A DNA stretch of 26,646 bases from CAYYAQ01 sp964469555 (GCA_964469555.1 CAYYAQ010000067.1:1-26646); one strand, 5' to 3'; positions 1-8,741 are shown, numbered from the stretch's first letter. Numbers and translations are program-made. Notes: generated by a model from the sequence alone, not told the origin.

Positions 1-963
1 ACCGGCTTCGACAACGCAGGCACCACGCCAAACACGAGCGGCGACAACGGCGGAAACGACATCCGGAACAAACTCGTCGAACCATTCCCGCAGATCTTCC
101 TGGTGTTGTGCGGGCACCACCCGGGGGGCGCTCACCGGACCCAGCCGACCATCTTCGGCCAGAACGTGATGGAAGTGATGTCGGACTACTCGTCCGATCC
201 GGAGGGCGGCAACGGATGGATGAACATCATCGATTGCCAGCCGGACAACGCGAAGATCCTCAATCAGGCCTTCTCGCCCACCTACAAGGTTGGAACCTCG
301 GCGGGGCCAAACCGCGCGCTCGACCCCAAGAACAACTCGTCGATGGATTTGGACCTCCACGCCCACCGTCGCATGCTCGAAACCACGAGCATCATCCGGT
401 TCACGGGACGGCACGACAGCGGACACGGAACCTACGCCGGCGCGATCGACACGCACGTCTCGAGTTCGACGGCGACAACGTCGTACGGCTCGGCGCCGGA
501 CCTCACGGTGAACGATCCGAGCGGCCCGGACGAACAACAGGGGCTGATCAAGTTCGGAGGTTTGTTCGGCGCGGGCAGCGGACAGGTCCCGACGAACAAG
601 CGAATACTGCGGGCGACGCTCACTCTCACCACTGAGGGAACCGGCGCGAAATCAGTAACCGTGAGCAACGTCTACCAGTTGCGATTGCCGTTCACCGAGA
701 CCTCGACTTGGAGCAACCTGACCAGCGGGATCCAGGTCGGCACGGACACCGTCGCCACAGCCGTCGCTTCGACAGGCACTCTCCTCAGCATGGAAGGCAC
801 GCGATCGTTCGACGTCACCGCGTCGGTGCAGGCATGGCAGGCCGGAACCAAGAACCACGGCTGGGCAGTGCTGAGCTCGGGAACCGACTCCTGGTCGTTC
901 CGATCCCAGGATTGGAGTGAGCCAGCCGAGAGGCCGATGCTGACCATCCAGTTCGAGAAGTAG
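1..963 (+). CDS. Secreted calcineurin-like phosphoesterase with C-terminal DNRLRE-like domain (5' truncated)
   Basis: The reading frame is open from base 1, so the start and the catalytic N-terminal part lie outside the window. About 320 residues remain. Residues ~25-100 (IFLVLCGHHPGG, then GGNGWMNII and FSPTY) match the C-terminal end of bacterial secreted calcineurin-like phosphoesterases, where GHxxG is followed by a 'GGNGW' strand and a 'SPTY' element. Residues ~120-318 look like a DNRLRE-type beta-sandwich: repeated beta strands, alternation of Thr/Ser/Gly, a TWSN element and a WAVLSSG..SWSFRSQDW end typical of these domains. The protein is probably exported and hydrolyses a phosphoester outside the cytoplasm; the substrate cannot be inferred. 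The codon at 103 (GTG) is only an internal codon. Confidence 0.7.
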   Translation, partial: TGFDNAGTTPNTSGDNGGNDIRNKLVEPFPQIFLVLCGHHPGGAHRTQPTIFGQNVMEVMSDYSSDPEGGNGWMNIIDCQPDNAKILNQAFSPTYKVGTSAGPNRALDPKNNSSMDLDLHAHRRMLETTSIIRFTGRHDSGHGTYAGAIDTHVSSSTATTSYGSAPDLTVNDPSGPDEQQGLIKFGGLFGAGSGQVPTNKRILRATLTLTTEGTGAKSVTVSNVYQLRLPFTETSTWSNLTSGIQVGTDTVATAVASTGTLLSMEGTRSFDVTASVQAWQAGTKNHGWAVLSSGTDSWSFRSQDWSEPAERPMLTIQFEK

Positions 964-1029
964 TCGCGTCGAGCGGTCGGCGCCGCGAGAAAATGACCGC
1001 CACCATCCCAGCGGTCCTCCGGAGAGGGT

Positions 1030-1035
1030 TACGAT
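1030..1035 (+). promoter_or_regulatory. Candidate -10 element TACGAT
   Basis: TACGAT begins 18 bases upstream of the ATG at 1048. The 9-mer TTACGATTC containing it recurs at 4191-4199 upstream of the S15 hydrolase gene. It fits a TAnGAT pattern seen before several genes here. No convincing -35 hexamer is visible. Confidence 0.3.
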
Positions 1036-1047
1036 TCTCTCTCCACG

Positions 1048-2022
1048 ATGAAAGCGCTGACCGTCATCCTCGCCGCCGCGTTCTGCCTGCCCGCTCTCGG
1101 CCTTCCAACGCGTGGCATCGCCCAGGACGGCAGTGGTGACGGAGAAACGAGCGGGGACGCGATGAAACCGCCGAAGCCCACCTACGAACAGCGCAAGGAC
1201 GGCCTGTACGAGATGAAGATGAACACCGGGGGCGCGGTGGTCGGGCGACGCATACTCCCCCCCGAGTTCCGTCGGCTGTGGAAGAGCGGGGCGATCACGA
1301 CCATCAAGGCGAACGACGTTTGCCGGGCCAGCGTGAGTTCCAAGCCGCGCCGCCTCACGCCGGGGCGCTCGGGAATGGTCAAGGTCCTGGTCACGATAGG
1401 CGGCGACTTCTTGGCCCAGTCCGGTGCCCACATCGTTCTCGAGTTGGCCAACGTCGAGGGCTTTACGTTCGGTGCTCCGACGCTCGAGCCCGCAAAGCCG
1501 AGCAGGAAACAGGGCCCGTTCCAGGGCAAGCCGGTCCACGACGACTTCCTCCTCTTCAACGTGGCGGTTGATGTCGCCAGCAGCGTCAAGCCTCAGAACC
1601 AGATCTACATCACGGGGACAGTCACGCTGAACCTACACAATGGAAAGACCGGCGTCGAGATGGGCCGATTCTTCGCCGACGTCGTCGGGCGCGTGAACGT
1701 CGGCAACCCGATCGCGCACGTAAACCCCGCGAAGATCAAGAGATCTCGCCGCGACCCCGCCCGAGGGAAGGACGACGGCAAAGTGGCCGCCCAGGCTCCC
1801 GGCAAGACCGAGCCGCTGACGGGAGCACCGGGCGTCAACGCCGAAGTCGGACAGGGCGTGATGGAAGCAACCAAACGCGACGCCAAGCCCGACCGTGGCG
1901 TCGAAGCTTCGCCGACCGAGCCGATACAGAGAAACAGCACCTCGCGAGTCCTCACCTGGGTGTTCGGAAGCTCGGTCGCGGTGCTGCTGCTCTTGTTGAT
2001 GGTCGCCGCCCGCCGAAGTTAG
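1048..2022 (+). CDS. Secreted, C-terminally membrane-anchored protein of unknown function
   Basis: The 324-residue protein begins with a signal peptide (residues 1-25, hydrophobic core then GIAQDG). It ends in a single hydrophobic helix (~302-318) followed by AARRS, so the bulk is predicted to be outside the cytoplasm and held by a C-terminal anchor. The middle (~95-225) reads as a beta-sandwich: alternating hydrophobic strands with MVKVLVTIGG, HIVLELANVEG and YITGTVTLNL. A distant likeness to DsbD N-terminal (DsbC-corrector) domains is possible but unproven. Residues ~235-300 are a low-complexity, Lys/Pro/Thr-rich linker. I do not recognise the family. The ATG at 1048 is supported by the signal peptide. 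The gene stands between the upstream phosphoesterase and a convergent secreted protein. Confidence 0.6.
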   Translation: MKALTVILAAAFCLPALGLPTRGIAQDGSGDGETSGDAMKPPKPTYEQRKDGLYEMKMNTGGAVVGRRILPPEFRRLWKSGAITTIKANDVCRASVSSKPRRLTPGRSGMVKVLVTIGGDFLAQSGAHIVLELANVEGFTFGAPTLEPAKPSRKQGPFQGKPVHDDFLLFNVAVDVASSVKPQNQIYITGTVTLNLHNGKTGVEMGRFFADVVGRVNVGNPIAHVNPAKIKRSRRDPARGKDDGKVAAQAPGKTEPLTGAPGVNAEVGQGVMEATKRDAKPDRGVEASPTEPIQRNSTSRVLTWVFGSSVAVLLLLLMVAARRS

Positions 2023-2032
2023 TCCGGCGGGC
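2008..2032. terminator. Hairpin overlapping the stop codon of the anchored protein gene
   Basis: GCCCGCCG (2008-2015) and CGGCGGGC (2025-2032) form a perfect 8-bp GC stem with a 9-nt loop that contains the TAG stop (2020-2022). It sits between two convergent genes and could end transcription from either side. There is no T-run. Confidence 0.35.
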
Positions 2033-2050
2033 GCGCCGTGCGTTCATCCG

Positions 2051-3037
2051 CTAGTTGGTGAACTTGATCGCGATCTCGTTCGAGATATCGCCGATGCCCA
2101 TCGGCCTGGTTCCGTCAGCCGTAATGGCAGATGCGAACAGGGTCACGCCCACGAGGGCTGGGAAGTTCGGGATGATGAGGCCGGGCGCCGCAACGCCGCT
2201 GGAGTCCGTGACGCCGGCGAGTCCCAGTGCAGCGCCAGCCGAGAGGGACAGATCGAAGATGGCGTCGAGCGTGAGCGGGATGCCACGCCCGCCGCCGAGC
2301 GAGAAGCCCGCGTTACCACCGGACATGGCCATCCGCCACGGCGTGACCGTCGTGGCTTGCGTGACGAGGTCCAACTTGAACGTGGTGCCAATCTTCGGAA
2401 CGGCTGAGGTCTGTGGCTTCAAGACCGCGCTGTGATACTCCCAGTTGTCGATCTGCGAGGTGGCGTACGCGTTCGCGCCGACGCCTCCAGCTGACTTGAC
2501 AATCAGAACCGTCTGCGGGCCGATCACCTGGTCGAACGTGCCGTCCTTGTCGAAGTCATGCTTCATCCACACCTGGTCGCCACAGACGATCATGCGGATG
2601 ATCGCGGAGGTCGCGACCATCGTGGTGAGATCGGCCCACAGCGTGCCAGCGGAGCCTGCCCCACCGCGCTCGTAGATGAAGGAACGGTCGAAGTTATTAC
2701 CATTATTGGTGGTGTTCTCCTGGATCTTGCACATCAGCGTGCTGGAGCCACTCGCGTACCGAGCCGTCAATCCCGCAAACTGCACGCCACTCGGGGTGTA
2801 GAACGCTTCGAGATCGATCACACAGTTCAGTGGCTTGTAGCCGTCCTTCGTGATGTAGGACCAGGTGCGACCGCCATCGGTCTGCAAGCGTCCGCCTGCG
2901 ACCTTCCAGACACCGGTTCCAACCGTCCAGCCGGGGGCGCCAGAGGTCGAGGGTACGGTGAATGTGTCCGTGAACTCCTGGGCGGACAGGCCCGAAACCA
3001 GCGCGGTCAAACACGCGGCGGTGGTGATGCGTAGCAT
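2051..3037 (-). CDS. Secreted protein with concanavalin-like N-terminal fold and Planctomycete-type C-terminal module
   Basis: The product is 328 residues with a clear signal peptide (1-19, ending SGLSAQ). Residues ~20-205 resemble the lectin/glucanase (LamG-like) jelly roll found in many secreted proteins: FTDTFTVPSTSGAPGWTVG at the start, repeated aromatic strands, then a DFDKDGTFDQV loop and a final 'IDNWEYHSA'. Residues ~213-328 form the beta-rich C-terminal module also found in other secreted proteins of this window: VPKIGTTFKLDL, then 'SD/SSG', 'IPNFPALVG' and a terminal hydrophobic strand ending IAIKFTN. No catalytic residues can be assigned, so a binding or structural role at the cell surface is the cautious reading. 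Transcription is convergent with the upstream plus-strand gene. Confidence 0.65.
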   Translation of the reverse strand: MLRITTAACLTALVSGLSAQEFTDTFTVPSTSGAPGWTVGTGVWKVAGGRLQTDGGRTWSYITKDGYKPLNCVIDLEAFYTPSGVQFAGLTARYASGSSTLMCKIQENTTNNGNNFDRSFIYERGGAGSAGTLWADLTTMVATSAIIRMIVCGDQVWMKHDFDKDGTFDQVIGPQTVLIVKSAGGVGANAYATSQIDNWEYHSAVLKPQTSAVPKIGTTFKLDLVTQATTVTPWRMAMSGGNAGFSLGGGRGIPLTLDAIFDLSLSAGAALGLAGVTDSSGVAAPGLIIPNFPALVGVTLFASAITADGTRPMGIGDISNEIAIKFTN

Positions 3038-3280
3038 GGATTTTTCCTATGAGGGGTGAGTAGACCTTTCGAATGCCCGACTCGAGTCAGGCTGCCCCCC
3101 CCAGAAGAAACAACCTGGTGCACCAATTCAAGCGATCGCCTGAAGCCAGGGCCGCACGGTGTGCTCTAAACCGGCTGAACACGGACGCAATAGCGGTCCA
3201 CCGTTCCAAAACGGGGCATCTCATTACCTACGCCCGAACGCGATCATGAGCGAGGTAGACTCGCGCTCCACTGCGGGGCC

Positions 3281-4114
3281 ATGAAGACGACAACGATCGA
3301 ACAACTCGTGCCTGGCACCGTCGCGCTGGTCGGCATCCCGTGGGATGAGAATTCGAGCCACGCGAGAGGCGCGGCGGTCGCGCCGCCGCGGATTCGCGAA
3401 GCCCTGTGCAGCGACTCATCGAATCTCTGCGCCGAGGACGGCACGGATCTCGCCGACGAGCGGCGTTTCGTGGACATCGGCGACATGCCGATGCTCGAAA
3501 CCGGCGAGGCCGCCGCCGAGACGATTCGAAGCGCGGTCGACTCTGTCCTCGGCCACGGCGCGCGATGCCTGGCCCTCGGCGGGGATCACGCGGTGACCTA
3601 CCCGATCCTCTCGGCCTACGCGAAACATCACGCGGATCTGACGATCCTGCACGTCGACGCGCATCCCGATCTCTACGACTCGTTCGACGGCAACCGCCTG
3701 TCCCACGCCTCGCCTTTCGCGCGGATCATGGAGGACGGCCTCGCCCGCCGCCTCGTGCAAGTCGGCATCCGCACGATCAACCCTCATCAGCGCGAGCAAG
3801 CGGAGCGGTTCGGCGTCGAGGTGTTCGAGATGCGCCGCTGGCGCGAGGGTCTCGATCTCAATCTCAGCGGAAGGGTCTACGTGTCGATCGATCTCGACGG
3901 CCTCGATCCGGCGTTCGCCCCCGGCGTCGCCCATCCGGAGCCTGGCGGTCTGAGCACGCGGGACGTGGTGGGTCTCGTGCAGTCGATCCAAGGCCTCGTG
4001 ATCGGCGCCGACGTGGTCGAGTACAACCCCGAACGCGACGTCGGTGATCTGACCGCCAGGGTCGCCGCGAAACTCGTCAAGGAACTCGCGGCGAGGATGC
4101 TCCCCACGGAATGA
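3281..4114 (+). CDS. speB: Agmatinase-type ureohydrolase (arginase/agmatinase/formimidoylglutamase superfamily)
   Basis: The 277-residue protein carries every signature of the binuclear Mn2+ ureohydrolases: GGDHAVTYP with H103, HVDAHPD with D126, H128 and D130, and SIDLDGLDP with D204 and D206, which supply the metal ligands. GADVVEYNPERD near residue 242-253 is the usual C-terminal motif. These enzymes hydrolyse a guanidino group to an amine plus urea. The length and the SHASPF segment (~141-146) fit agmatinase (agmatine to putrescine) better than arginase, but guanidinobutyrase, guanidinopropionase or formimidoylglutamase activity cannot be excluded. The ATG at 3281 gives the family-typical N-terminus (VALVGIPWDENSSHARGAA). 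No clear Shine-Dalgarno site precedes it. The protein is cytoplasmic. The next gene begins 110 bases downstream, or overlaps by 4 bases if the upstream ATG at 4111 is used. Confidence 0.88.
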   Translation: MKTTTIEQLVPGTVALVGIPWDENSSHARGAAVAPPRIREALCSDSSNLCAEDGTDLADERRFVDIGDMPMLETGEAAAETIRSAVDSVLGHGARCLALGGDHAVTYPILSAYAKHHADLTILHVDAHPDLYDSFDGNRLSHASPFARIMEDGLARRLVQVGIRTINPHQREQAERFGVEVFEMRRWREGLDLNLSGRVYVSIDLDGLDPAFAPGVAHPEPGGLSTRDVVGLVQSIQGLVIGADVVEYNPERDVGDLTARVAAKLVKELAARMLPTE

Positions 4115-4191
4115 GCCGGCGATCCGGTCAACCGATCGGGTCAAACACCGTGCTCCGCCCGCAGAGTCGAAAAGGCCCCCGCCGCCGCCTT

Positions 4192-4197
4192 TACGAT
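4192..4197 (+). promoter_or_regulatory. Candidate -10 element TACGAT
   Basis: TACGAT within TTACGATTC lies 28 bases before the ATG at 4225. The same 9-mer occurs before the gene at 1048. A second near-match, TACGTT, lies at 4213-4218. No -35 is evident. Confidence 0.25.
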
Positions 4198-4224
4198 TCG
4201 CCCCCCGCTCCCTACGTTCGCGCC

Positions 4225-6105
4225 ATGCTCGGACATCATTCCCCCCACCTCGCCCCCTCCCGACTGGCAACCGCAACCCTCGCGCTTCTCTTCACACTCG
4301 GACCAGCGAGCGCACAGGACGACCAGGACAAGCAAATCAAGACCGCGACGACCGTCCCGGCCTTCAAGGACGGGGAGGCGCAGAGCGTCGACGGATTCAA
4401 GGACAGGTCGAAGTGGATCCAACACGACCTCTGGGTGGAGACCGAATTCGACTCCGACGGCAACGGCAAGAAGGATCGCGTGCACGTCGACGTGACGCGA
4501 CCAGAGCAAACGAAGACCGAGGGACTCAAGGTCCCCGTCATCTACGAGACCAGTCCCTACTACTCCGGGATCGCGAGGGGCATGAGCTTCTTCTGGAACC
4601 CGCGGCACGAGGTCGGCGCGGCTCCGCCCAAACGCACGAAGGCGCCGCAGATCCGCCATCAGAGCAAGCGTCCACTCATGTCGGGCTCGTACATCCGGAG
4701 ATGGGTGCCGCGTGGCTTCGCGGTGGTCCACTCCGCTTCGCCGGGCACCGGCCTCTCCCAAGGCTGCCCGACAGTCGGCGGCAAGAACGAGTCGCTCGCG
4801 CCAAAAGCGGTGATCGATTGGCTGTGCGGACGCGCGAAGGGATACACGAGTCCCGACGGCAAAGAAGAGGTCAAGGCGTTCTGGTGCACGGGCAAGGTCG
4901 GCATGACCGGCACGTCCTACAACGGCACGCTACCGCTGGCCGCGGCGACGACCGGAGTGGAGGGGCTCGAGTGCATCATCCCGGCCGCTCCAAACACGTC
5001 CTACTACCACTACTACCGCTCGCATGGCCTGATCCGTCACCCCGGCGGCTACAAGGGCGAGGACATCGACGTCCTCTACGACTTCATCAACAGCGGCAGC
5101 CCCAAGCGTCGCGGGCATTGCGACAGCAATGTTCGCGACGAGGCGATGGCAGAAGGGATGGACCGGATCACCGGCGACTACAACAAGTTNNNNNNNNNNG
5201 AGGGCCGCGACTACCGGAAGCAGCTCGGCAAACTGAAAGCCGCGACGCTCTTGGTGCACGGGTTCAACGACTGGAACGTCATGCCCGAACACAGCGTGCG
5301 CATCTACGAGGCGCTGAGGGCGAAGGGCGTCCCCGTGCAGTGCTACTTCCATCAGGGCGGCCACAGCAATCCGCTGCCTGACAAGCTGATGAACCGCTGG
5401 GTCACGCACTACCTGTACGGAGTCGAAAACGGTGTCGAGGAGGACCCGAAGGCTTGGGTCGTGAGAGAGCGGGCACGCCGCGCCACCCCCTACGACGACT
5501 ACCCGAACCCGGCAGCGAAGCCAGTTCGTTTCCACCTCGGCGAGGGCGGGGAGAAGAGCGGCGCGCTCACGACGAACAAGGTCGACAAGCAGGGCACCGA
5601 GAGTCTGATCGACGACGTGTCGATCTCCGGTTCCAAACTCGCCGCAGCCGAAGAGTCCTCGCACCGGCTGATCTACGCGACGCCGGAGTTGACCGAGCCG
5701 GTGCACTTCTCCGGAACCGGTCGGGTCACGATTCGGCTGGCCTCGAGCAAGAAGGCCGCGAACCTGTCCGTCTGGGTCGTGTCCCTGCCCTTCACGCGCA
5801 GCAGGAGGATCAACGACAACCTCATCACGCGCGGTTGGGCCGATCCCCAGAACCACAAGTCCCTCACCGAGAGCGCCCCGTTGAAGCCCGGGAAGTTCTA
5901 CGAGCTGACCTTCCTCCTTCAGCCGGACGATCAGATCGTTCCGGTCGGCCAGCGCATCGGCCTGATGATCTTCTCCAGCGACCGTGACTTCACCCTCTGG
6001 CCAGATCCGGGGACGGAACTCACCGTCGATCTCGACGGCACCTCACTCGAGCTCCCGGTCGTCGGCGGCAAGAAGGCGTTCGAGAAGGCGATAGACAAGA
6101 ACTAG
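4225..6105 (+). CDS. Secreted Xaa-Pro dipeptidyl-peptidase-like serine hydrolase (S15 / CocE family), interrupted by a 10-N gap
   Basis: I place the start at ATG 4225 because it gives a clean signal peptide (HLAPSRLATATLALLFTLGP, cleavage near ASAQD). The frame also opens at ATG 4111, but its extra 38 residues are Arg-rich and not signal-like. From 4225 the protein is about 626 residues. The alpha/beta-hydrolase domain contains GTSYNG (nucleophile S231), the acid in VHGFNDWNV (D349) and HQGGH (H380), the catalytic triad of S15/CocE hydrolases. A C-terminal beta-sandwich (~430-620, PepX_C-like, with VHFSGTGRVTIRL and the terminal DGTSLELPV) follows. The expected role is release of X-Pro dipeptides or ester/amide hydrolysis outside the cytoplasm. 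Ten Ns at 5190-5199 leave four residues unknown, and the true gap length is uncertain. The stop overlaps that of the convergent S9B peptidase gene. Confidence 0.85.
   Translation: MLGHHSPHLAPSRLATATLALLFTLGPASAQDDQDKQIKTATTVPAFKDGEAQSVDGFKDRSKWIQHDLWVETEFDSDGNGKKDRVHVDVTRPEQTKTEGLKVPVIYETSPYYSGIARGMSFFWNPRHEVGAAPPKRTKAPQIRHQSKRPLMSGSYIRRWVPRGFAVVHSASPGTGLSQGCPTVGGKNESLAPKAVIDWLCGRAKGYTSPDGKEEVKAFWCTGKVGMTGTSYNGTLPLAAATTGVEGLECIIPAAPNTSYYHYYRSHGLIRHPGGYKGEDIDVLYDFINSGSPKRRGHCDSNVRDEAMAEGMDRITGDYNKXXXXEGRDYRKQLGKLKAATLLVHGFNDWNVMPEHSVRIYEALRAKGVPVQCYFHQGGHSNPLPDKLMNRWVTHYLYGVENGVEEDPKAWVVRERARRATPYDDYPNPAAKPVRFHLGEGGEKSGALTTNKVDKQGTESLIDDVSISGSKLAAAEESSHRLIYATPELTEPVHFSGTGRVTIRLASSKKAANLSVWVVSLPFTRSRRINDNLITRGWADPQNHKSLTESAPLKPGKFYELTFLLQPDDQIVPVGQRIGLMIFSSDRDFTLWPDPGTELTVDLDGTSLELPVVGGKKAFEKAIDKN
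5190..5199. other. Assembly gap (10 N)
   Basis: Ten undetermined bases lie inside the S15 hydrolase gene, between its nucleophile and acid residues. The frame is preserved across them as written, so they may be an estimated or nominal scaffold gap rather than a measured length. Confidence 0.99.
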
Positions 6106-8171
6106 TTCGTCGGCTTCAGCACGCGATCAAAGAACTCCCACTGTCGTTGGCTCGACCGTGGGAAGCCACCGTGTCCCGCGTTCGGGAAGAAGTAGCTTTC
6201 GTACTCCTTGCCCGCCTCGTCCAGCGCGTTGGTCAGCTGGAACGCGTTGTTCGGGTGCACGTTGTCGTCGACCATGCCGTGCATGATCAGGATGTGCCCC
6301 TTGAACCGGTTCACGTATGTCATCACGCTGCCCGTGTCGTAGCCCTTCTTGTTGAGCTGTGGCGTGCTCATGTAGCGCTCGGTGTAGATGGTGTCGTAGT
6401 TGCGCCAGTCGGTGACACCCGACTTGTTGACGGCCGCGGCGTAGACGTCCGCGTGCCTGCAGACCCCCATCGCGGCCATGTATCCACCGTACGATCCGCC
6501 GACGATGCCAACCCGATCGCCATCGAAGTACGACCGCTTGCGCAGCATCCGGATCGCGTCGGCGTGATCCTGGATCTCGACGTCGCCGAGACGGAGGTAC
6601 GCCGCGCCGAGGAACGCCTTGCTCCGAGCACCCCCGCCGCGGTTATTGACCTTGACGACGAGGTAGCCGCGCCGACACTCAGACCTCTCCGACGACACGT
6701 AGGCTGCGGAGCACTCGACTCTCCCCGGCCCAGCGTAGAGTGGGTTGATCGCCGGGTACTTCTTGTTCGGATCGAAGTTCTTCGGCTTGTAGAGAATGCC
6801 GTAGATGTCAAAGCGTCCGTCCTTCGACTTGAACTTGAACATCTCCGCGAGGTTCGCCGCGGTCTCCCGATCGCTCTCGGCCAGCTTCGCGACGAGCTTG
6901 CCCTCGGTGCTGTAGAGCGCGGTGCAGGGCGGCGTATTGACCTCCTCGTACTGCGCGACCAGCCACTTCTTGTCGGGTGACAGGTTGAAGCTCGTGTGGT
7001 GGAAGTCGAGCGTCGTCACGCGGCGCTGGCCCTTCCCGTCCAGCCCCACCATGTGGTACTGACTGTAGTATGGGTTCTTCTTCGAGCTGTTGCCGGTGAA
7101 CCCAAAGAGGTTGTTCTCTTCGTCGACGAACTGGATCCGACCACTCGGAAACGCACCGGTCGTGATCGTGTTGTGGAGCTTGCCATCGAGATCACGGAGT
7201 TCGTAGCACGTGAACCCGCTCTTCTCGGTCGGCCACACGAATCGATGTTTGTCGTTCAGGAAGCGCATCGACGGACTGTTCGTCTGCCAGGTCTCCTGGT
7301 GCTCTTCAACGACGCTGCGGCACTTGCCTGTCTCCAGATCGATCGCGAGCACCTTGAGGTGATGTTGCAGCCGATCGGTCCAGTTGACCATCATCACCTT
7401 GCCATCCGGCGAGGCGCGAAGGTTGTAGATGTACTCTTCCGCCCCACCGCCGGCTTCGATCTTCATCGACTTGCCGCTCTCGAGATCGTAGAGGTGCAAC
7501 TCCGCGGCCGGGTTCGCGGCGCCGGCCTTTGGGTAGTACTCCGGGTAACGCTTCGTGTTGAGTTTCGACCAACCGCGAACGAGGTGGAAGGGCTCCACTT
7601 TCGTGTCGTCGAATCGATAGTAGACAAGCTTCTTCGAGTCGGGTGACCACCACATCGCCGTCGTCTGGTTCAACTCTTCGCCGTAGACCCAGCTGGCGGT
7701 GCCGTAGTGGATCTTCTCGTCACCGTCCTTGGTGACCTGCACGGTCTCCCCGGACTCCTTGTTCTTCAGGACGACGTTCCAGTTCTTGAAATGCGCCTCC
7801 CACCGGCGGTCAGGTGAATCGACTTGGATGTACTGACGACCGCGACTCCGACGCCCGATGTTGCGGCCCGTGATGCCCGAGCTGCCCCGACGACGAGAGA
7901 AACGACCGCGTCGACTGCCCGCGTCGCGCCGATCGCTTTGACGACCACCGCCCTCGATCTTCTTCCGCGCCAAGGTCACGAGGTCGAGCTCGTAGCGTTG
8001 GCCTTGTGTCGTGAAGGAGAGCGTCTTGCCATTCTCGCTCCACTCGACCCCGCTCACCACACCGGGACCGCGGTACGGCGCGAAGCCACGGCGACCGCGC
8101 TGGGAGAGAGCGTCCGTCGCGAAGATAGAAGTAGCGACGATGGCGAGAACGAGAGAGGGGAGGAACTTCAT
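6102..8171 (-). CDS. Secreted S9B prolyl oligopeptidase-family peptidase (dipeptidyl peptidase IV-like)
   Basis: Starting at ATG 8171 the product is 689 residues with a signal peptide (MKFLPSLVLAIVATSIFATD, cleavage near ALSQ). The frame stays open to 8513, but the extra N-terminus is not protein-like. Residues ~30-450 form the beta-propeller: WVYGEELNQTTAMWWSPDSKKLVYYRFDD and the EYYPKAG segment are typical of DPP IV. The C-terminal alpha/beta-hydrolase domain carries GGSYGGYMA (S560), HGMVDDNVHP (D635) and NAGHGG (H667), matching the DPP IV triad. It should cleave X-Pro or X-Ala dipeptides from peptides outside the cytoplasm. An Arg-rich stretch at ~77-112 (14 Arg in 36 residues) is an unusual insertion near the start of the propeller. 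The gene is convergent with the S15 gene, and the two share the bases CTAG as overlapping stops. Confidence 0.9.
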   Translation of the reverse strand: MKFLPSLVLAIVATSIFATDALSQRGRRGFAPYRGPGVVSGVEWSENGKTLSFTTQGQRYELDLVTLARKKIEGGGRQSDRRDAGSRRGRFSRRRGSSGITGRNIGRRSRGRQYIQVDSPDRRWEAHFKNWNVVLKNKESGETVQVTKDGDEKIHYGTASWVYGEELNQTTAMWWSPDSKKLVYYRFDDTKVEPFHLVRGWSKLNTKRYPEYYPKAGAANPAAELHLYDLESGKSMKIEAGGGAEEYIYNLRASPDGKVMMVNWTDRLQHHLKVLAIDLETGKCRSVVEEHQETWQTNSPSMRFLNDKHRFVWPTEKSGFTCYELRDLDGKLHNTITTGAFPSGRIQFVDEENNLFGFTGNSSKKNPYYSQYHMVGLDGKGQRRVTTLDFHHTSFNLSPDKKWLVAQYEEVNTPPCTALYSTEGKLVAKLAESDRETAANLAEMFKFKSKDGRFDIYGILYKPKNFDPNKKYPAINPLYAGPGRVECSAAYVSSERSECRRGYLVVKVNNRGGGARSKAFLGAAYLRLGDVEIQDHADAIRMLRKRSYFDGDRVGIVGGSYGGYMAAMGVCRHADVYAAAVNKSGVTDWRNYDTIYTERYMSTPQLNKKGYDTGSVMTYVNRFKGHILIMHGMVDDNVHPNNAFQLTNALDEAGKEYESYFFPNAGHGGFPRSSQRQWEFFDRVLKPTN

Positions 8172-8254
8172 CTTCGGTGCCTTGGGGTATACGAGTGCGA
8201 GGTCGGCCCAGGATTCTAGCCGGGACGGGCATCGAATTCGTCGCGAGTTGGTGA

Positions 8255-8694
8255 AGTCAGGCGGCGCCGGCAACCCATCGGGCAGCGATCGCGCACCAGA
8301 TCGCCATCCGGGCGAAGAACCACCTTCCGGCGCATGTTTCGGAAGAACCTCTGAGCGATCGAATCCTGCACTCACCGGGCTACATCGAGCAAGACGCGAT
8401 CGTGACTGGAACTGCGTCACCGGCGATCCGCTCGTTCGTCGAATTCTCCCTGTCGTCCACCTCGACCACGCCGGTTCCCTGCCACGCCTCATCCTCCCGT
8501 TCAGTCGCACCACCGATCGCGAGGCTCGACTCCGCGAACTGTTGATGGAGATCGGAACCGGGCCACGAGTCTGGGTCGTGAGCGGGGGCCCGGCTGTGGA
8601 CTACATCGCCGAACTCGTCGCGAAAACGCCAGGAGTGCGGGTCGCGCTGCGAGAGCGATACAGCGACTTGCAGTTGTTGCGCCTGGAGCGATGA
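8255..8694 (+). pseudogene. Possible frameshifted gene remnant
   Basis: This stretch between divergent genes shows protein-like text in two frames. Frame 2 is open from 8255 to 8542 and reads AAIAHQIAIRAKNHLPAHVS, then LSDRILHSPGYIEQDAIVTG. Frame 1 takes over around 8440-8500 and reads RILPVVHLDHAGSLPRLILP, ending at 8694 with DYIAELVAKTPGVRVALRER and LQLLRLER. The two halves together would give about 145 residues, with no standard start codon. I cannot name the family. A decayed gene with one frameshift is the best reading; chance open frames in GC-rich DNA are the alternative. Confidence 0.25.
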
Positions 8695-8741
8695 TCCGTT
8701 GGAGAGTCTTCAGAATCTCCGGTCGCGCATCACAACTCAGG

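Noticed and set aside
3065..3110. Palindrome GACTCGAGTC in the divergent intergenic region 3038-3280
   Set aside because: A single 10-base palindrome with no partner site, clear promoter or family match. The 243-base region shows no gene or RNA I can support.
4111..4224. Start of the S15 hydrolase at ATG 4111 overlapping the agmatinase stop (ATGA)
   Set aside because: It would place 38 Arg-rich residues before an otherwise standard signal peptide. ATG 4225 fits export better and has promoter-like sequence in front.
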